64,000 nt of DNA from Parapristionchus giblindavisi. Its lineage: Eukaryota; Nematoda; Chromadorea; Rhabditida; Diplogasteridae. Below are positions 26,920-40,300 of this stretch, one piece after another (position 1 is the first letter of the stretch; each line of letters begins with the position of its first letter). The stretch lies in NCBI GenBank assembly GCA_943737045.1, contig CALSFV010000283.1:22501-86500 (forward strand). Direction: 5' to 3'. The translations under genes were made by a program, and so were the position numbers. The notes under the pieces were generated by a model. The model ran no database searches. It saw only the letters and a program-made list of their open reading frames with translations, and was not told the origin of the DNA.

Positions 26920-28039
26920 TATGTCGTCTCCGCTTACGCTAATGACGTCAGATTTTCCTGGAAAACGGTTCTTGCATATGGCCACGGCATAATTTAGAGG
27001 GGATGGTTGCGGAAACGGATCATAAATCGGTTGTGAGGTGGCATATGGCAACAAATGTTGTCCCATGCTGTACGATATCGGGCTACCGTAACCCCCAGGA
27101 ATCGCGAACTGATTTTTCAGTCATGGGGTTCATGGTTGAGAATGGCCGAAATTTTCATAATGGTCCGAGACCAAATACTAGTCGCCATTATACCAAGCCA
27201 ACTTTTATTTTTCTGGATACCGCAACCCGAACTACAGTAATCTAGCTATGATACCCTATAGTAAGAAAATTTCTATACGTGCATTTTTAAGATCGGATAT
27301 GGGTGGACCGACCCGAATACCCTACTCCGCTTACAGTAACCCTAGTTGCAGTAATCCTGAACGCAACCATCACGAACTGACTTTATTTTCCGAATTCGTC
27401 TTAAAATTCGGTTCTTTGTCCATTCATGCTCAGCTCGTTGAAGATATTTTATTTATGTACATATTTTACAATCCAAAAAATGCACGTACCGCAATTTGCC
27501 GTGAACTTCGCAACAATAGCCATGTATTTTTCGCCCTCGACCATTCTCGACCATGAACCATGACCATGACCATGGTCATGGGTCGACTGAAAAAATCAGT
27601 TTGCAATTGCTAACGGTTACAGTAATCCAAGTCTTCGTACACTCCTACTCATAACAACGGTGCAACTTTTGTGGCCATTGGTCACCTCACAACCGATTTA
27701 TGATCCGTTTCGATTTATGAAACGGGCATCTATCCTCCACTCGAAATTATGCTGACAATGAGGAGAATACAGGTTGAAAAAAGGTACTTTGAGGTATAAC
27801 TGCCACCCCATGATTGCCGAAACGGGAAACCCCTAATTTAGTTGATAAGCTTTTAAAAATTCAATTTTTTCCCGTGATAAATTAGGTTAACTCTGGAGTA
27901 AAACAACCAACGAAAATAATTTGATGAGCTGATATTCATTATTATAAAATACCATGTTAATGATGGGATTCTGGTTTAAAGTACAACCGACAGCCATGTC
28001 ACGAAAGTATTATATGATGTGTCCGTTTCTCCTTTCACC

Positions 28040-28250
28040 CTATCTTTTCCTTTTCCCATGCTGTGACACAGCGATTCTTCAACACATTGAAATCGCTCAT
28101 TGAAAACCTGGCAAAAGCCAAAAAAACTGTATAGTGCTCTATGCTGTGCCTTTACCATCTGTGCTCTCTCACTCTTCCTTACTCTCTCTCTCTCTTTCGT
28201 TCTACCTTTTTCTCTGCTACAGTATGGCCGCTCTCCAAACATCATGTTCA
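28040..28250 (+). promoter_or_regulatory. Orphan copy of the gene-family 5' block in the palindrome spacer
   Basis: Closely resembles the C upstream block (AACACATTGAAATCGCTCATTG and the TC-rich tract) but is followed by the right palindrome arm instead of exon 1. No coding exon is attached. Diverged copies of the region upstream of B near 24000-24140 precede it at about 27720-27960. Confidence 0.5.
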
Positions 28251-29077
28251 GTGTTTACAAAATTCAAAAAAAGTGAAAAAATTTAACCCACCCATGACCA
28301 TGGCCATGGTTCATGGTCGAGAATGGTCGAGGGCGAAAAATACATGGCTATTGTTGCGAAGTTCACGGCAAATTGCGGTACGTGCATTTTTTGGATTGTA
28401 AAATATGTACATAAATAAAATATCTTCAACGAGCTGAGCATGAATGGACAAAGAACCGAATTTTAAGACGAATTCGGAAAATAAAGTCAGTTCGTGATGG
28501 TTGCGTTCAGGATTACTGCAACTAGGGTTACTGTAAGCGGAGTAGGGTATTCGGGTCGGTCCACCCATATCCGATCTTAAAAATGCACGTATAGAAATTT
28601 TCTTACTATAGGGTATCATAGCTAGATTACTGTAGTTCGGGTTGCGGTATCCAGAAAAATAAAAGTTGGCTTGGTATAATGGCGACTAGTATTTGGTCTC
28701 GGACCATTATGAAAATTTCGGCCATTCTCAACCATGAACCCCATGACTGAAAAATCAGTTCGCGATTCCTGGGGGTTACGGTAGCCCGATATCGTACAGC
28801 ATGGGACAACATTTGTTGCCATATGCCACCTCACAACCGATTTATGATCCGTTTCCGCAACCATCCCCTCTAAATTATGCCGTGGCCATATGCAAGAACC
28901 GTTTTCCAGGAAAATCTGACGTCATTAGCGTAAGCGGAGACGACATAGGGCAAAAGGCATTATTGGTACGATAGAAAAGATGAGAGCCATAGTTACATAA
29001 GTCAAGATAGAGGATAAGGTAAAGGTTATGCCCAAGAAATGTTAGATAATAATGAGCTTTATTTTTTATCGCTGCTC

Positions 29078-29083
<6 letters not shown>

Positions 29084-29134
<51 letters not shown>
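29084..29134. repeat. (GA)n microsatellite, right arm
   Basis: About 25 GA units, mirror of 24860-24929. Confidence 0.95.
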
Positions 29135-29139
<5 letters not shown>

Positions 29140-29520
29140 ACAGGTCATAGAAATGCTGCTAGGTCATATATAGTCACTTCTCCTATGCATAACTTTACCA
29201 GAGAGGAAATCTGTTGACCTGGCTCACACCCTCCCTCTTCTCTCTATCGTTCTCCCTTTTACCTCACTGTCTCTCGCGCGCTCACTGTGCTGTACTGTAT
29301 TGTATCAATCTTATCAACCAATATATGAATTTATGCACAATTTAACGTATGTTAGTTATCTCGCCCGCTTTTTCTCTCAGATTTATATTTTCCATGAGGA
29401 CCTGCATGGGCTGAATTGGCTTTGTATTATGGCTTATCAGTTTTCTCCCGCACGATTTCGTGTTTCTTGAATAATGGGATCTTTGCCTTCACCTCCATCG
29501 ATATAACTCCATGTTATATG

Positions 29521-29550
29521 TTTATTATTATTATTATTATTATTATTATA

Positions 29551-29610
<60 letters not shown>
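29521..29610. repeat. (ATT)n microsatellite, right palindrome arm
   Basis: Mirror image of 24258-24470, much shorter. Confidence 0.95.
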
Positions 29611-30003
29611 GCCTTCAAGCCAAGTTAATTGTAGGTATTCTAGTCAAAGGAATCGGTATGCTCCCGGGGTGTCCCCGCTGTCCTCTTCATTTTTTGCGCT
29701 GTGAATAATGAATATCAGCTCATCAAATTGTTTGCGCGGTTTTACTCCAGATTTAACCTATTTTATCTCGGAAACATTGGAATTTTAAAAATTGCGCGAA
29801 AAATTGAACAACACGCTCGACAATTCTACCTCAAAGGGACTTTTCAGCATTTATTCTCCTCAGCATAATTTAGTTGACTAGCTTTTAAAAAGTCCAATAT
29901 TCATACTCAACCAAACATTTTGTTTACTATGTCGTTCATTGACAAAAACCGCAGGAGTGGTGGGGCGTGATGGCTTTAGGAAAGGCGACGTGCACCACCG
30001 TAA

Positions 30004-30210
30004 TATAGGATAGAGTATTTGAAATTTTTTGCAATTCTTGTCAAGTAAAAAAATGCCGGAATCATTCTTCACATTTTTGCGGTGTTTTTAACTTTTTTGC
30101 GGTGCGCACAAAAGACCGGGAAGAGAAAAATGTCGAGAATAAAGGGAAAATGATTTTGCCATTTTTTGCTTGACAAGAATTGCCAAAAATTTCAAATACT
30201 CTGTCCTATA
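30004..30210. mobile_element. MITE family 2 copy upstream of gene C
   Basis: Mirror of 23581-23787 in the right palindrome arm. Confidence 0.85.
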
Positions 30211-30214
30211 TGTC

Positions 30215-30430
30215 CGTCCGGTTCTCGTTCCTGCCGTGACACAGCGATTCTCCAACACATTGAAATCGCTCATTGAAAACCTGACAAAAGCCGAGAAAAA
30301 ATACGGTATAGTACACCATGGTGTGCCTTTACCGTCTGTGCTCTCTCACTTCCGCGTACTCTCTCTTTCTCTCTCTTTCATTCTCTCTCTTTCGTTCTAT
30401 ATTTTTCAAGTCTTGTGTGCGGGGATGTAC
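30215..30430 (+). promoter_or_regulatory. Conserved 5' flank of gene C (putative promoter block)
   Basis: Plus-strand copy of the block, with the same CACCATGGTG palindrome and TC-rich tract, about 130 bases before exon 1. Confidence 0.4.
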
Positions 30431-30560
30431 AGTTTTTTCGCTGTGTGAAGGAGTTCTAAGTGTGTAAATTGCATGTGCAGTACAGCAGAATCTCCCTGTT
30501 AAAAGGGACCCCGAACCCCGAGCATAACAACGGTACAATTTTTATATTTTTATAACTATT

Positions 30561-30568
30561 AATTTCAG
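30561..30568 (+). promoter_or_regulatory. Likely trans-splice acceptor of gene C
   Basis: AATTTCAG immediately before the ATG at 30569, conserved with A and B. Confidence 0.55.
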
Positions 30569-31331
30569 ATGTCTATCCACAAGAGCCTCGAGGAGATAGC
30601 AATAGAGCGGTTGGCTGATCTTATTATAGCCAAACGAATGCCTACATTTGACTCACCACTACCTATTTCCATTTCCGATGGTGTTGTTCGAAGTTTGAAT
30701 TGGAAATGTCGTCTAAACTCTTCACTATCATTACTTGACACAGAGAGATTTACTATTACCGAGGTACATTTCACACCGTTTTAACAGAGCTTCATATGAA
30801 AAGCTTGACTAAATGCCAACAAAACATTAACCAATTCGGAGACTTCCAACAAATTAATTTCATTTATAACATTTATGATCTTCAAAATGATATAAAATGC
30901 GGTCAAATAATTGCCACAAGTTCAAAATTTGCGCATATTTGAAATTCTCTGATTTTGCAAACGCTCAGGCAGCGCTTGCTGCGTTCATAACTGACACCAT
31001 AACCGAGTCCATAACCGAGTCCATAACCGAGTCCATAACCGAGTCCATAACCGAGGCCTTAATCGAGCCCTTAACTGAGAGTTGGCCTACGCGGGATGTC
31101 TTTCACCGTATGTTTATACACAAATTTCAGGCAGAGATTAGACTCACCGAATTAGAATACGATTCAATATCAACCATTCTCCAACATCGACTCAAGAAAT
31201 TGATTTTATACGGAAAATTGAGAGATCGTGATGGTAAGTTGGCTGTTCTTTAGAAGAATTTAAATTAAATTCATTAATTTTAAATTTAATTATTTTCAAT
31301 TAAATTCATTTAAGTTAAATTGCATTCATGT

Positions 31332-31394
<63 letters not shown>

Positions 31395-34300
31395 TTTTAA
31401 GTGATGTTTGGAGATGTCTATGCCCCGTAAAAGTTAAATGTAAAAAATTAATTCATGTCTTAAAAATATAAATTTCGCTACGATAACGTTTTGGTTATGC
31501 TCCACAATAGTGATTTTGTATTTTAATTTATTTATTTATTTATTTATATCCTTTTGGAATAGTTTCACGAGAAGAGTGTGTTGTTTCCGTTAATAATAAT
31601 TTCATTTAGATATTTACTTATTTATGTATTCATTTATTTATTTTGGTTCATTCAGACGCGTCATACACTGCTCCAGAATTGTTGAGTGAATGTCATACAC
31701 TGAAACAACTTGAACTAATCGGATTCGACGATATACCAAAAAACTTTATTTCTAAGGTGCAATTATATTTTCATATCAAACGTAATCGCCTGGTGACAAC
31801 ACCACTGACCAGCCGAAAAAAATTGCTAGAAATGAAATGAAATATTGCAATTTGTTTAGATTGATTTATTCACAACATTGGACACTCTTGTTATACCACG
31901 TACAGCGAATTTAACTGTGGATATTTTCTATACCGTATTAAAGGTTTGATTTTTACGATCTGCCCTGGGTTTAAATCAAGAAATAAAGAAAAGAACAGAC
32001 TTATCAAAAAAACAAAAGTAAGAATAAAAAAGCGGGAAAAAAACGTATACTAGTTCCGTTGAAGTTCCAAAAAAAAAGTTCGGAAACATCGCCAGCGGTT
32101 TGGAGAATGCCGTACTAATCCAACTTCTCAGAGAGTTTCAAGCTTTCAAATACATATCTCTGAACCGTTTTACCCTCTTATTAACAATTGTTTTATTATT
32201 GTGAATCGAAATATTTGGTTGTCTGCTCCCTTTAATAAATAAATACGATTAAAAATATAATGTCGAAAATTATAAAATTTCTTCAGGGACTTCCTCAACT
32301 TCTCCAGCTCGACGTCTCTTCGTGTCCTCTACTTTGTAACATATCTTGTCTCCGTCAAGCCAAGACATTGATGAAGCTTCGAATTCACGAACTTCAATTG
32401 AGCATGAATGTGGAAGAGTTAACATACACTTTTGCCAGTCTAAAGGATCTTATAGTGCTTGATATTGGAAAGGCCACAAACTATAGGTATGCATGCTGTT
32501 TTCAGGACACTTGGTCGGAAGAGAATCGATGAATGAGAACCGACTAGATTAGAACTATTTGCAAATGAGCTGCAACAGAGGTGGAATTTCCGTTTTTCCG
32601 ATTTTCCGACCTTTTCGGAAAATTTTAAATTTCCGATTTTCTTGTCTAAAAGTCATTGAATAAAATATTTTGTAGTCGAAATTATCATCAATCCTGATAG
32701 ATGGCAGCTCTTTCCCACGAAGATTCACACCCCTTGACCTAATGGTATTACGAAATCAGCTGTGCTTTCTCCCCTATTCGCTCTCGCCTTCCTCTTAAAG
32801 GGAGGATGAGCTCACTCAATGGTCTCTTCATTGCGCACACTATTTCTCTGTTATCTAACAACGAGAGAGCATAGAGCGTTGAAGAGACCGTTGACAAAGG
32901 CGTCAGCCCCTTCAAGTGTCATTGCTGTTCTGCTGTACCTGTGGAGAAAGAAGATATTCAGATATGCTAAGAACACTCTCTATCTAACATGATGATATTG
33001 AGCAGTTACTCATTCCCAAAATTAACACCTACCCAAAAGGGCTCAATAGTTCAAAAATGTCGTTATATATATTTTTTTGAATTTCAAAATAAACTTTTTG
33101 CTCAATAATATCGTTTTTCGTATTTCCAGAACAATAACAACTTTGAAAAATATTTTCCGAAAATTTTCCGATTTTTCCGAAAATCTTTTTTTCGAACAGC
33201 CCTTATATGTAAATATTATGTCTAGCTCTCAGTCGTTCTCATCCGGTCGGTTCTCATTCGTGCCATCCAGTGCAGACCTTCGAAATGAAAAAAATAGATG
33301 ATTGTACTTTCAGGATCAATTTAACATCAATAATTTGCGAGAGTATGCTCAAGGAAAAAGCTTCGCCATGGCCCAAACTCGCATGCATCGACATTTCTGA
33401 TGAAGATAAGGAGCAAAGTTCGATTGGTATTGAACATTTGGAGATCATTATGGAAAGACACGACAAGCTGCAGACTGTGTGTCTGATAGGTTGGTGAATC
33501 AAACTTGGCTTATTATTTTGTTCTCCGTGTTCAAATCTGCCTTTTAGGAACACAACTCGAACGCCAAGATTTTTCATCATATCCTTGGATAAATGATAGT
33601 GTTCAGATCTGTAATAATTGGAGTGTTTCAACCTCCTTGAATACCCTAAATTACTGCATTCAACAATACAAAAATGATGATGAAATTAGTGAAGCAATAT
33701 TCACACTCGATGCGGTAATATAATAATAATAATATCGATTATATTCATAATAATATTAATATGCATAATATAACAGATAAATCAATATGCATATATTGAT
33801 CTATCGATCGTGAACGCTTGCGCTGAAACATGCCTGGATGTAATGCGACAACCTCGTGATCATCAGGTTAAAGAAGCGGCAATGTATTTAATCAGAACGT
33901 TGACCTGGTAAGCTCCTACTGTGGTATTTAAAAATGAGATTCCAATTAAAATACGTTACTGAATTGAAGGTTACTTTAAATCTACTTCAAGTGAGTGACA
34001 TCACTTTTGTAATTTAAAACTCAATATTTAATTTAATAGAAACAAGCTCAATACATATCACACATAATGATATCAATATTATATATATAGTAGCGGCCAA
34101 AAGTATTCGAACGAAACATTGAAATGTGATAACTTTTGACTCAGATGAGCAATCGGGCTCATCTTTTGGCATGATTCTATAGCATAGTGCCTACTCCCGT
34201 TGTTATGATTCGTCGTCGTATTATTGTGTGGCGATCCTCGAACCTCTCTGTACTTACTCAGCAGAAATTATTTCCTCAGCGGGATTTTTCTGAGACTGTT

Positions 34301-37300
34301 GTTAGCACTGTATGAACAACATTTACTGAGGAGTAGAATCGGCTATGCCATCCATTCGAACTAATTCATTTCTGTGAGAAAATCGAAAGTTCCTACACCC
34401 CTGAAGTTGAGCAAAAAATGTCATAACTCTGTGTTCAGTGAAGCTGCTGGCTGCAAACTTGGTAAGGATAATAGCCCATGAGTGTTACAAAAGCTGACCG
34501 AGTATGAACCCGGTTGAATTTTGAGAAATGTGGAAAAATTATTTTTCTCATTTTTTGAGGTACAGTAAGTACCTGCTCAGGTTAATATCCATTATGTTTA
34601 ACAGCAATATGCCTTCTATATATAGTAGACGACAGTTCGCTAGTGTTTCACGAAATTTCGAGTTCTTCCAAACAAGTTGTAATTGGAAAAATGATGTCGA
34701 AAATTATTAGTACTCGATTTTTTCAGACCATCTAAAAAATTAAAATGACTTTTTCGGGAACTAAAAGAGCATCGATAGTCATTATACTATAGGGTTAATC
34801 TACTTTCTTCATGATCATTGTCGTGGCAATGTCTGAGGGTAATCGTTAAAATTCTAAGAATTTTAAAAAAATTTGGAAAAAATCCAAACAATTTTTGACC
34901 TCATTTCTCCAACTACAACTTCTCTCGAAGAACTCGAAATTTCGTGAGACCCTGGCGAACTGTCGTCTACTATATAGAAGACATATTGCTGTTAAACAGA
35001 ATATATATTAATCTGAGCAGGTACTTACAGTACCTCGAAAAATGAGAAAAATAAATATTCGAAATTTATCAAAATTCAACCGATCGGGCTCATACTCGAC
35101 CAGGTTTTGTATCACTAATGGGCTATTATCTCTACTAAGTTTGTAGCCTGCAGCTTCACTGAACACAGAGTTATGACATTTTTGCTCAATTTTAGGGGTG
35201 TGGGAAATATCGATTTTTTCACAGGAATGAATTAGCTCGAATGGATAGCGGATTCTACTCCTCAGTAAATGATGTTCATACAGTGCAAACAACAAGTCTC
35301 AGAAAAATCCCCCTGAGTAAATAATCTCTGCTGAGTAAGTACAGAGAGGTTCGAGGATCGCAACACAATAATACGACGGCGAATCATAACAACGGGAGTA
35401 GGATATGGTGCACACTAGCATTATAGTATCATGCTAAAAGATGAGTCCGATTGCTCATCTGAGTCAAAAGATATGACATTTCTAAATTTCGTCCGAATAC
35501 TTTTGGCCACTACTGTATCAATATAACGCTGAGATAAGGCAACACTCTCGCCGTTTGCAGAGTGCCTTTTAAGATAGATTAAGATGAGATAAGAGTCTTA
35601 GTGCTGTTGATTTGCATAAAAGCCTCAAGCAAATTTTACTCTCCGCGTCTCTCGTAGTCAATGAAAGCGAGAGAGTGAGGCCAGAGTGGAGAGTTTCAAG
35701 TTAGCATCACTTGAATGATCTATAATCGTGCAGGGATAATAAGCTCAGTCTGCTCGAGAGTATCAAACCGTTCTACTTATGTTTTGAGCGCTGTTTGAAC
35801 ATTGCTGAAGGCCAAGGAATAAGAAGTATACTTGAAAGGGTAATTGATATTTTATTAATCCAATTTATATTGATTGTCCCATGTCTTTCTATCAATATGT
35901 CGTATCTTTAAATTTAGAGTTGGTTTCTACTGACAAGCAATCTTCGGGAACGCTGCTCATTTGACATCGATCGATTCTGTTCTATTGTATTAAATTATAC
36001 ACTAGAGCGTAAAAATACCAGCCTGTAAGTTACTTTATGCCAATTTACCATCCCGCAGAGTCTTCCTCTATGCGTATAATTCATCCACCTGTTTCCACCT
36101 ATGATTTATTAATTGTAAATGTATATTTTATGAAATATATACGAGAGCATGTCTGAGAGAATTGACATTCTGACCTGGGGGTGCGGAAATAGCAAAAAAT
36201 AAATATTTTTGTTTAATGTGGAATATAATAGTACACTACCAGGCGACCTCAGCCACATATATGAGAAAGTTTGATTTTGCGTCTGAAGGTTACTGTAAGC
36301 GAAAATGTTCGGTAGGTCAAAAAAATTATTTCGGCCCCCAAGAATCCGATCGACTCGGGAGTGGTACCAATCGATTCCTTGTGCGAATACAAGCAACTTT
36401 TACTTGGATCACTTTTTAAACAGGACTTCGAAGAATTGAGTTATCATGAAAATAAACTTTTGAACGTTAATTACTATACGACGGTTCTAAAGAAGGAAAA
36501 AATTAAATTTGCTTAAATCGTTCTACACTTAATAACTAACCTTATATTGAAATATGAAGACAAAAAAATTAGGTGAAATTTGGTCACGGTAGCAAAATAT
36601 GTCTTCAACTCAGTGAAAAAGTCACTTCATGATAATCTTTTAGAGAGTTCATATCATACTGTATGCGACGCCGGTTATACATGAATTTTTATGCACGTGG
36701 CATACTGTAGGCGCGTTTTTTACGGCTCTCGGCTCTAAATCCGCCCCCCTTTGTTGTTTTAATCTTGCTCAACTTATTTTGTTTTTGAAATGCTTTTATC
36801 GATTGTGTGTTGTAATTTCGTTCCTCCCGTGTTGTCCTTATAATTGCCTCTAATGTTTACCATTTATGAGCATTGTTACTTATGAGATTAGGGTGATATC
36901 ATGCGTCATCTTATGCATAGTCTTTCGATAATTATGTTTTCATGTTCTGGCAAATCCACCGGATAATAAACAATGCTCAGGAATGGGTAAACAATAGAGG
37001 CAATTATAAGGACAACATGGGAGGAACGAAATTACAACACATAATCGATAAAAGCATTTCAAAAACAAAATAAGTTGAGCAAGGTTAAAATAACAAAGGG
37101 GGGCGGAGTTAGAGCCGAGAGCCGTAAAAAAGCGCGCCTACAGTATGCCACGTGCATAAAAATTCATGTATAACCGGCGACGCATACAGTATGATATGAA
37201 CTCTCTAAAAGATTATCGTGAAGTGACTTTTTCACTAAGTTGAAGACATATTTTGCTACCGTGACCAAATTTCACCTCATTTTTTTGTCTTCATATTTCA

Positions 37301-40300
37301 ATATAAGGTTAGTTATTAAGTGTAGAACGATTTAAGCAAATTTATTTTTTTCCTTCTTTAGAACCGTCGTATAGTAATTAACGTTCAAAAGTTTATTTTC
37401 ATGATAACTCAATTCTTCGAAGTCCTGTTTAAAAAAGTGATCCAAGTAAAAGTTGCTTGTATTCGCACAAGGAATCAATTGGTACCACTCCCGAGTCGAT
37501 CGGATTCTTGGGGGCCGAAATAATTTTTTTGACCTACCGAACATTTTCGCTTACAGTAACCTTCAGACGCAAAATCAAACTTTCTCATATGTGTGGCTGA
37601 GGTCGCCTGGTAGTGTACTATTATATACAACGTTAAACAAAAATTTTTATTTTTTGCTATTTCCTCTCATATGTGAGTCCTCTCAGACAGTCTCTCATAC
37701 AGAAATAACATTCTGTTACCCATATTTGAGCGATTTTGCTCTCTGTGTAGTCGCTCTATTCTCTTGCAATGCATACGTTATTATCTTCATTTCAAAGACA
37801 ATAAGTTAATTTATCATACATTGAATAAATGATAATCATAATTGTGTTCAGCTTGCGTTTCGTCCTGGGAGAAGTTGAAGTTGGACACATCCTGAAAAGC
37901 AAACCCAAAGCCTTATCGTACCTCACTGATGAAAGACTTATGGCCTTGATGATCAATCAAGCAAGATCTTCTTGTTTTTTCTTCTATACCATCTGCAATT
38001 TTCTGAGTAATTTTCCGCTTATTTATTTATTTATTTGTTTACCCTTCAGTTAAATTATGAATAATGAAGGGGAAGAACAATATTATAATGATTCCGCCCC
38101 ATCGCTCTATGCGATTTCGGTTCGGCGGCTTCTATTGAATATTGATATTAAAGAAGGAGACCCTTGACTTGGCATGAATTACTCCCACCACGATAAGCAT
38201 GGCGAATATTGTTTATATTAAATGGTAATTGGTGTGAGGGACAATGAGAAAATGAGAGAGCAAGTATGCAAATCGGATGGGCACTCTCTACATGCCATGA
38301 AAGTTGCATAGTGAGCTTTTAGCATATCGGTAATCAATATCAGATATGTCTTTCGATTCGTGTGATGAATCTCTATCATTCAATCCGAACAGTCTTATTA
38401 CGAAAAAAACTCGAGGGTCTCCATCGTCAAGGACGAATACGAGAGTTAAATTGTTGTGTGGGGGGGAAATTGAGTATGATCATGTTTCTCCTAATTTATT
38501 CTTACCTTTTATTCTTGGAAAAGGTGGCAATCTCCGTTGAGAAAACGTAAAATTCAACGGTCGGTAAATTTTACTGTCAGAAACAGAAAAAAATTTTCCT
38601 CCAATCCTGATGCGTGCCACACCCAAACGGAATCAGATTGAGTATATCTGTTAATGCTTTCTGCATGTCAGGAAATAAAATTATAATTCTGAAATTTGAT
38701 TCTATCTACGCAAAATCGGTACTGGAGAAAAGAGGAATTCATCCCTCGTTTTTTTTTACAAATTAGGTGCAACATCTAATAAAAATATAATTGTAAATGT
38801 GGAAAAGTACTCACAGGGGAAGTCTGGTTGGACGGTCCCGGACTTCGGGTTGGGACATATACCATTCGATAGCTATTCGAAAAAACAAGACTTTTTCATG
38901 TGGACAATTTTGGCAGAATGTCCCTGGGCGCATAGTTAGTTGCATATTTCTGCTTGTTTTCACTCTGTTTTCGCCCTATAATGAGACCCAGTCTCTGTGA
39001 GATCGAAAGCAATAGTGAATAAGAGTAGTGAACAGCTGAAGCAGAGGTGAACATGAACGATCTATATTTTGCTTGCAAGTTTCGATTCCCGCACAAGTTG
39101 AACACTTGTTTTGCTTTTTTTTCTTTGTATGAAAATCTTACAAAAAATCATATAAAAAATCAATCATAGATTTTTTTTATTTTTATTTTTACATAAGGAA
39201 TATGAAAATTACAATTTATAATGGTTTTTTTCTTTCGATCTCGCAGAGACTGGGTTTCATTGAACGGCGAAAACTGGGTGAAAACAAGTAAATCAGCATG
39301 GTAGACTTAGTAAGAATCAACTTTCAAAAGTTGTGATTTATCGATTTTTTGAACGAAACCCGTCGCATATCCGAAAGACAGCCAAAAAGTTGCATTTTTT
39401 GTGTTCTTTCACTTTTGGAACATGAGTTCGATTCCCCCGACAGCATTTTATGTCTGCATGGTAGTTCCAGCAAAAAATGCTGTTTCAATGGAAATCAAGT
39501 CCAAAAAATCTTTTTGGCTGTCTTTCGGATATGCGACGGGTTTCATTTAAAAAATCGATAAATCGCAACTTTTGAAAGCTGATTCTTATTAAGTCGACCA
39601 CGCTCATTATCGCTATGTAGCTCACTAACCGTAATTTCAACCATCACAAAAACCATTCTCTAGTTAGTGATCGCTGGAAACATCAATAAACCATCAGGCC
39701 CGCACAGGGGCAGGCGCACCTTTTGAAATTGAGAAAATTTTGTAATAGGTTTAGAACTTGCTACAAAGGACATACACAACATGGCAAGAGAGATGTGATA
39801 GATTTACATACGGGTTTCATCTTTAAACCAAATTATAACATTTTGGAAAATAAACTTGCTATATTTAAATTCCTGTGTGTCTATTGTAGATTTATCGGCT
39901 GAATCGTCTTTCCACTTTGTTCGGAACGGGGGCCTTGAAGTTCTATCCAGAATTATCCGTGATGATACGATAGAACGCGTATGGGATGAATGCGTGAGTA
40001 ATTTATTATTGTAGTATTTAAATTTTCTTTTTTAAATTTTTTACCTTATCCTATATTTTCGCACGAATTTTCAGATTCTAGTGACAATCTACAAAGTTGT
40101 GATAATGCCAGAGAACCGAGAAGCCCTTCTCAACATCATTTATTCCGATTTCTTGTAAGCGAGCATAGAAAAATTTAAGAAAATTATTTTCAAAAAGTTA
40201 TCTCATAATGTCTAATCACAACTAGGGCTCTGTAGTAGTTTGTCTTTTCTCTTTCTTATTTTTTCACACTTTTAAAAATACATAGAAAAGATAAATAAAA

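Noticed and set aside
32260..32286. ATG at 32260 (also 1986 and 20902) as start of a separate LRR protein
   Set aside because: It lies in intron 3; the conserved TTTCTTCAG acceptor puts the exon start 27 bases later, in phase with exon 3.
36109..37809. 95-118 codon frames in gene C intron 9
   Set aside because: Mirror-image readings of the foldback arms at 36185-37665.
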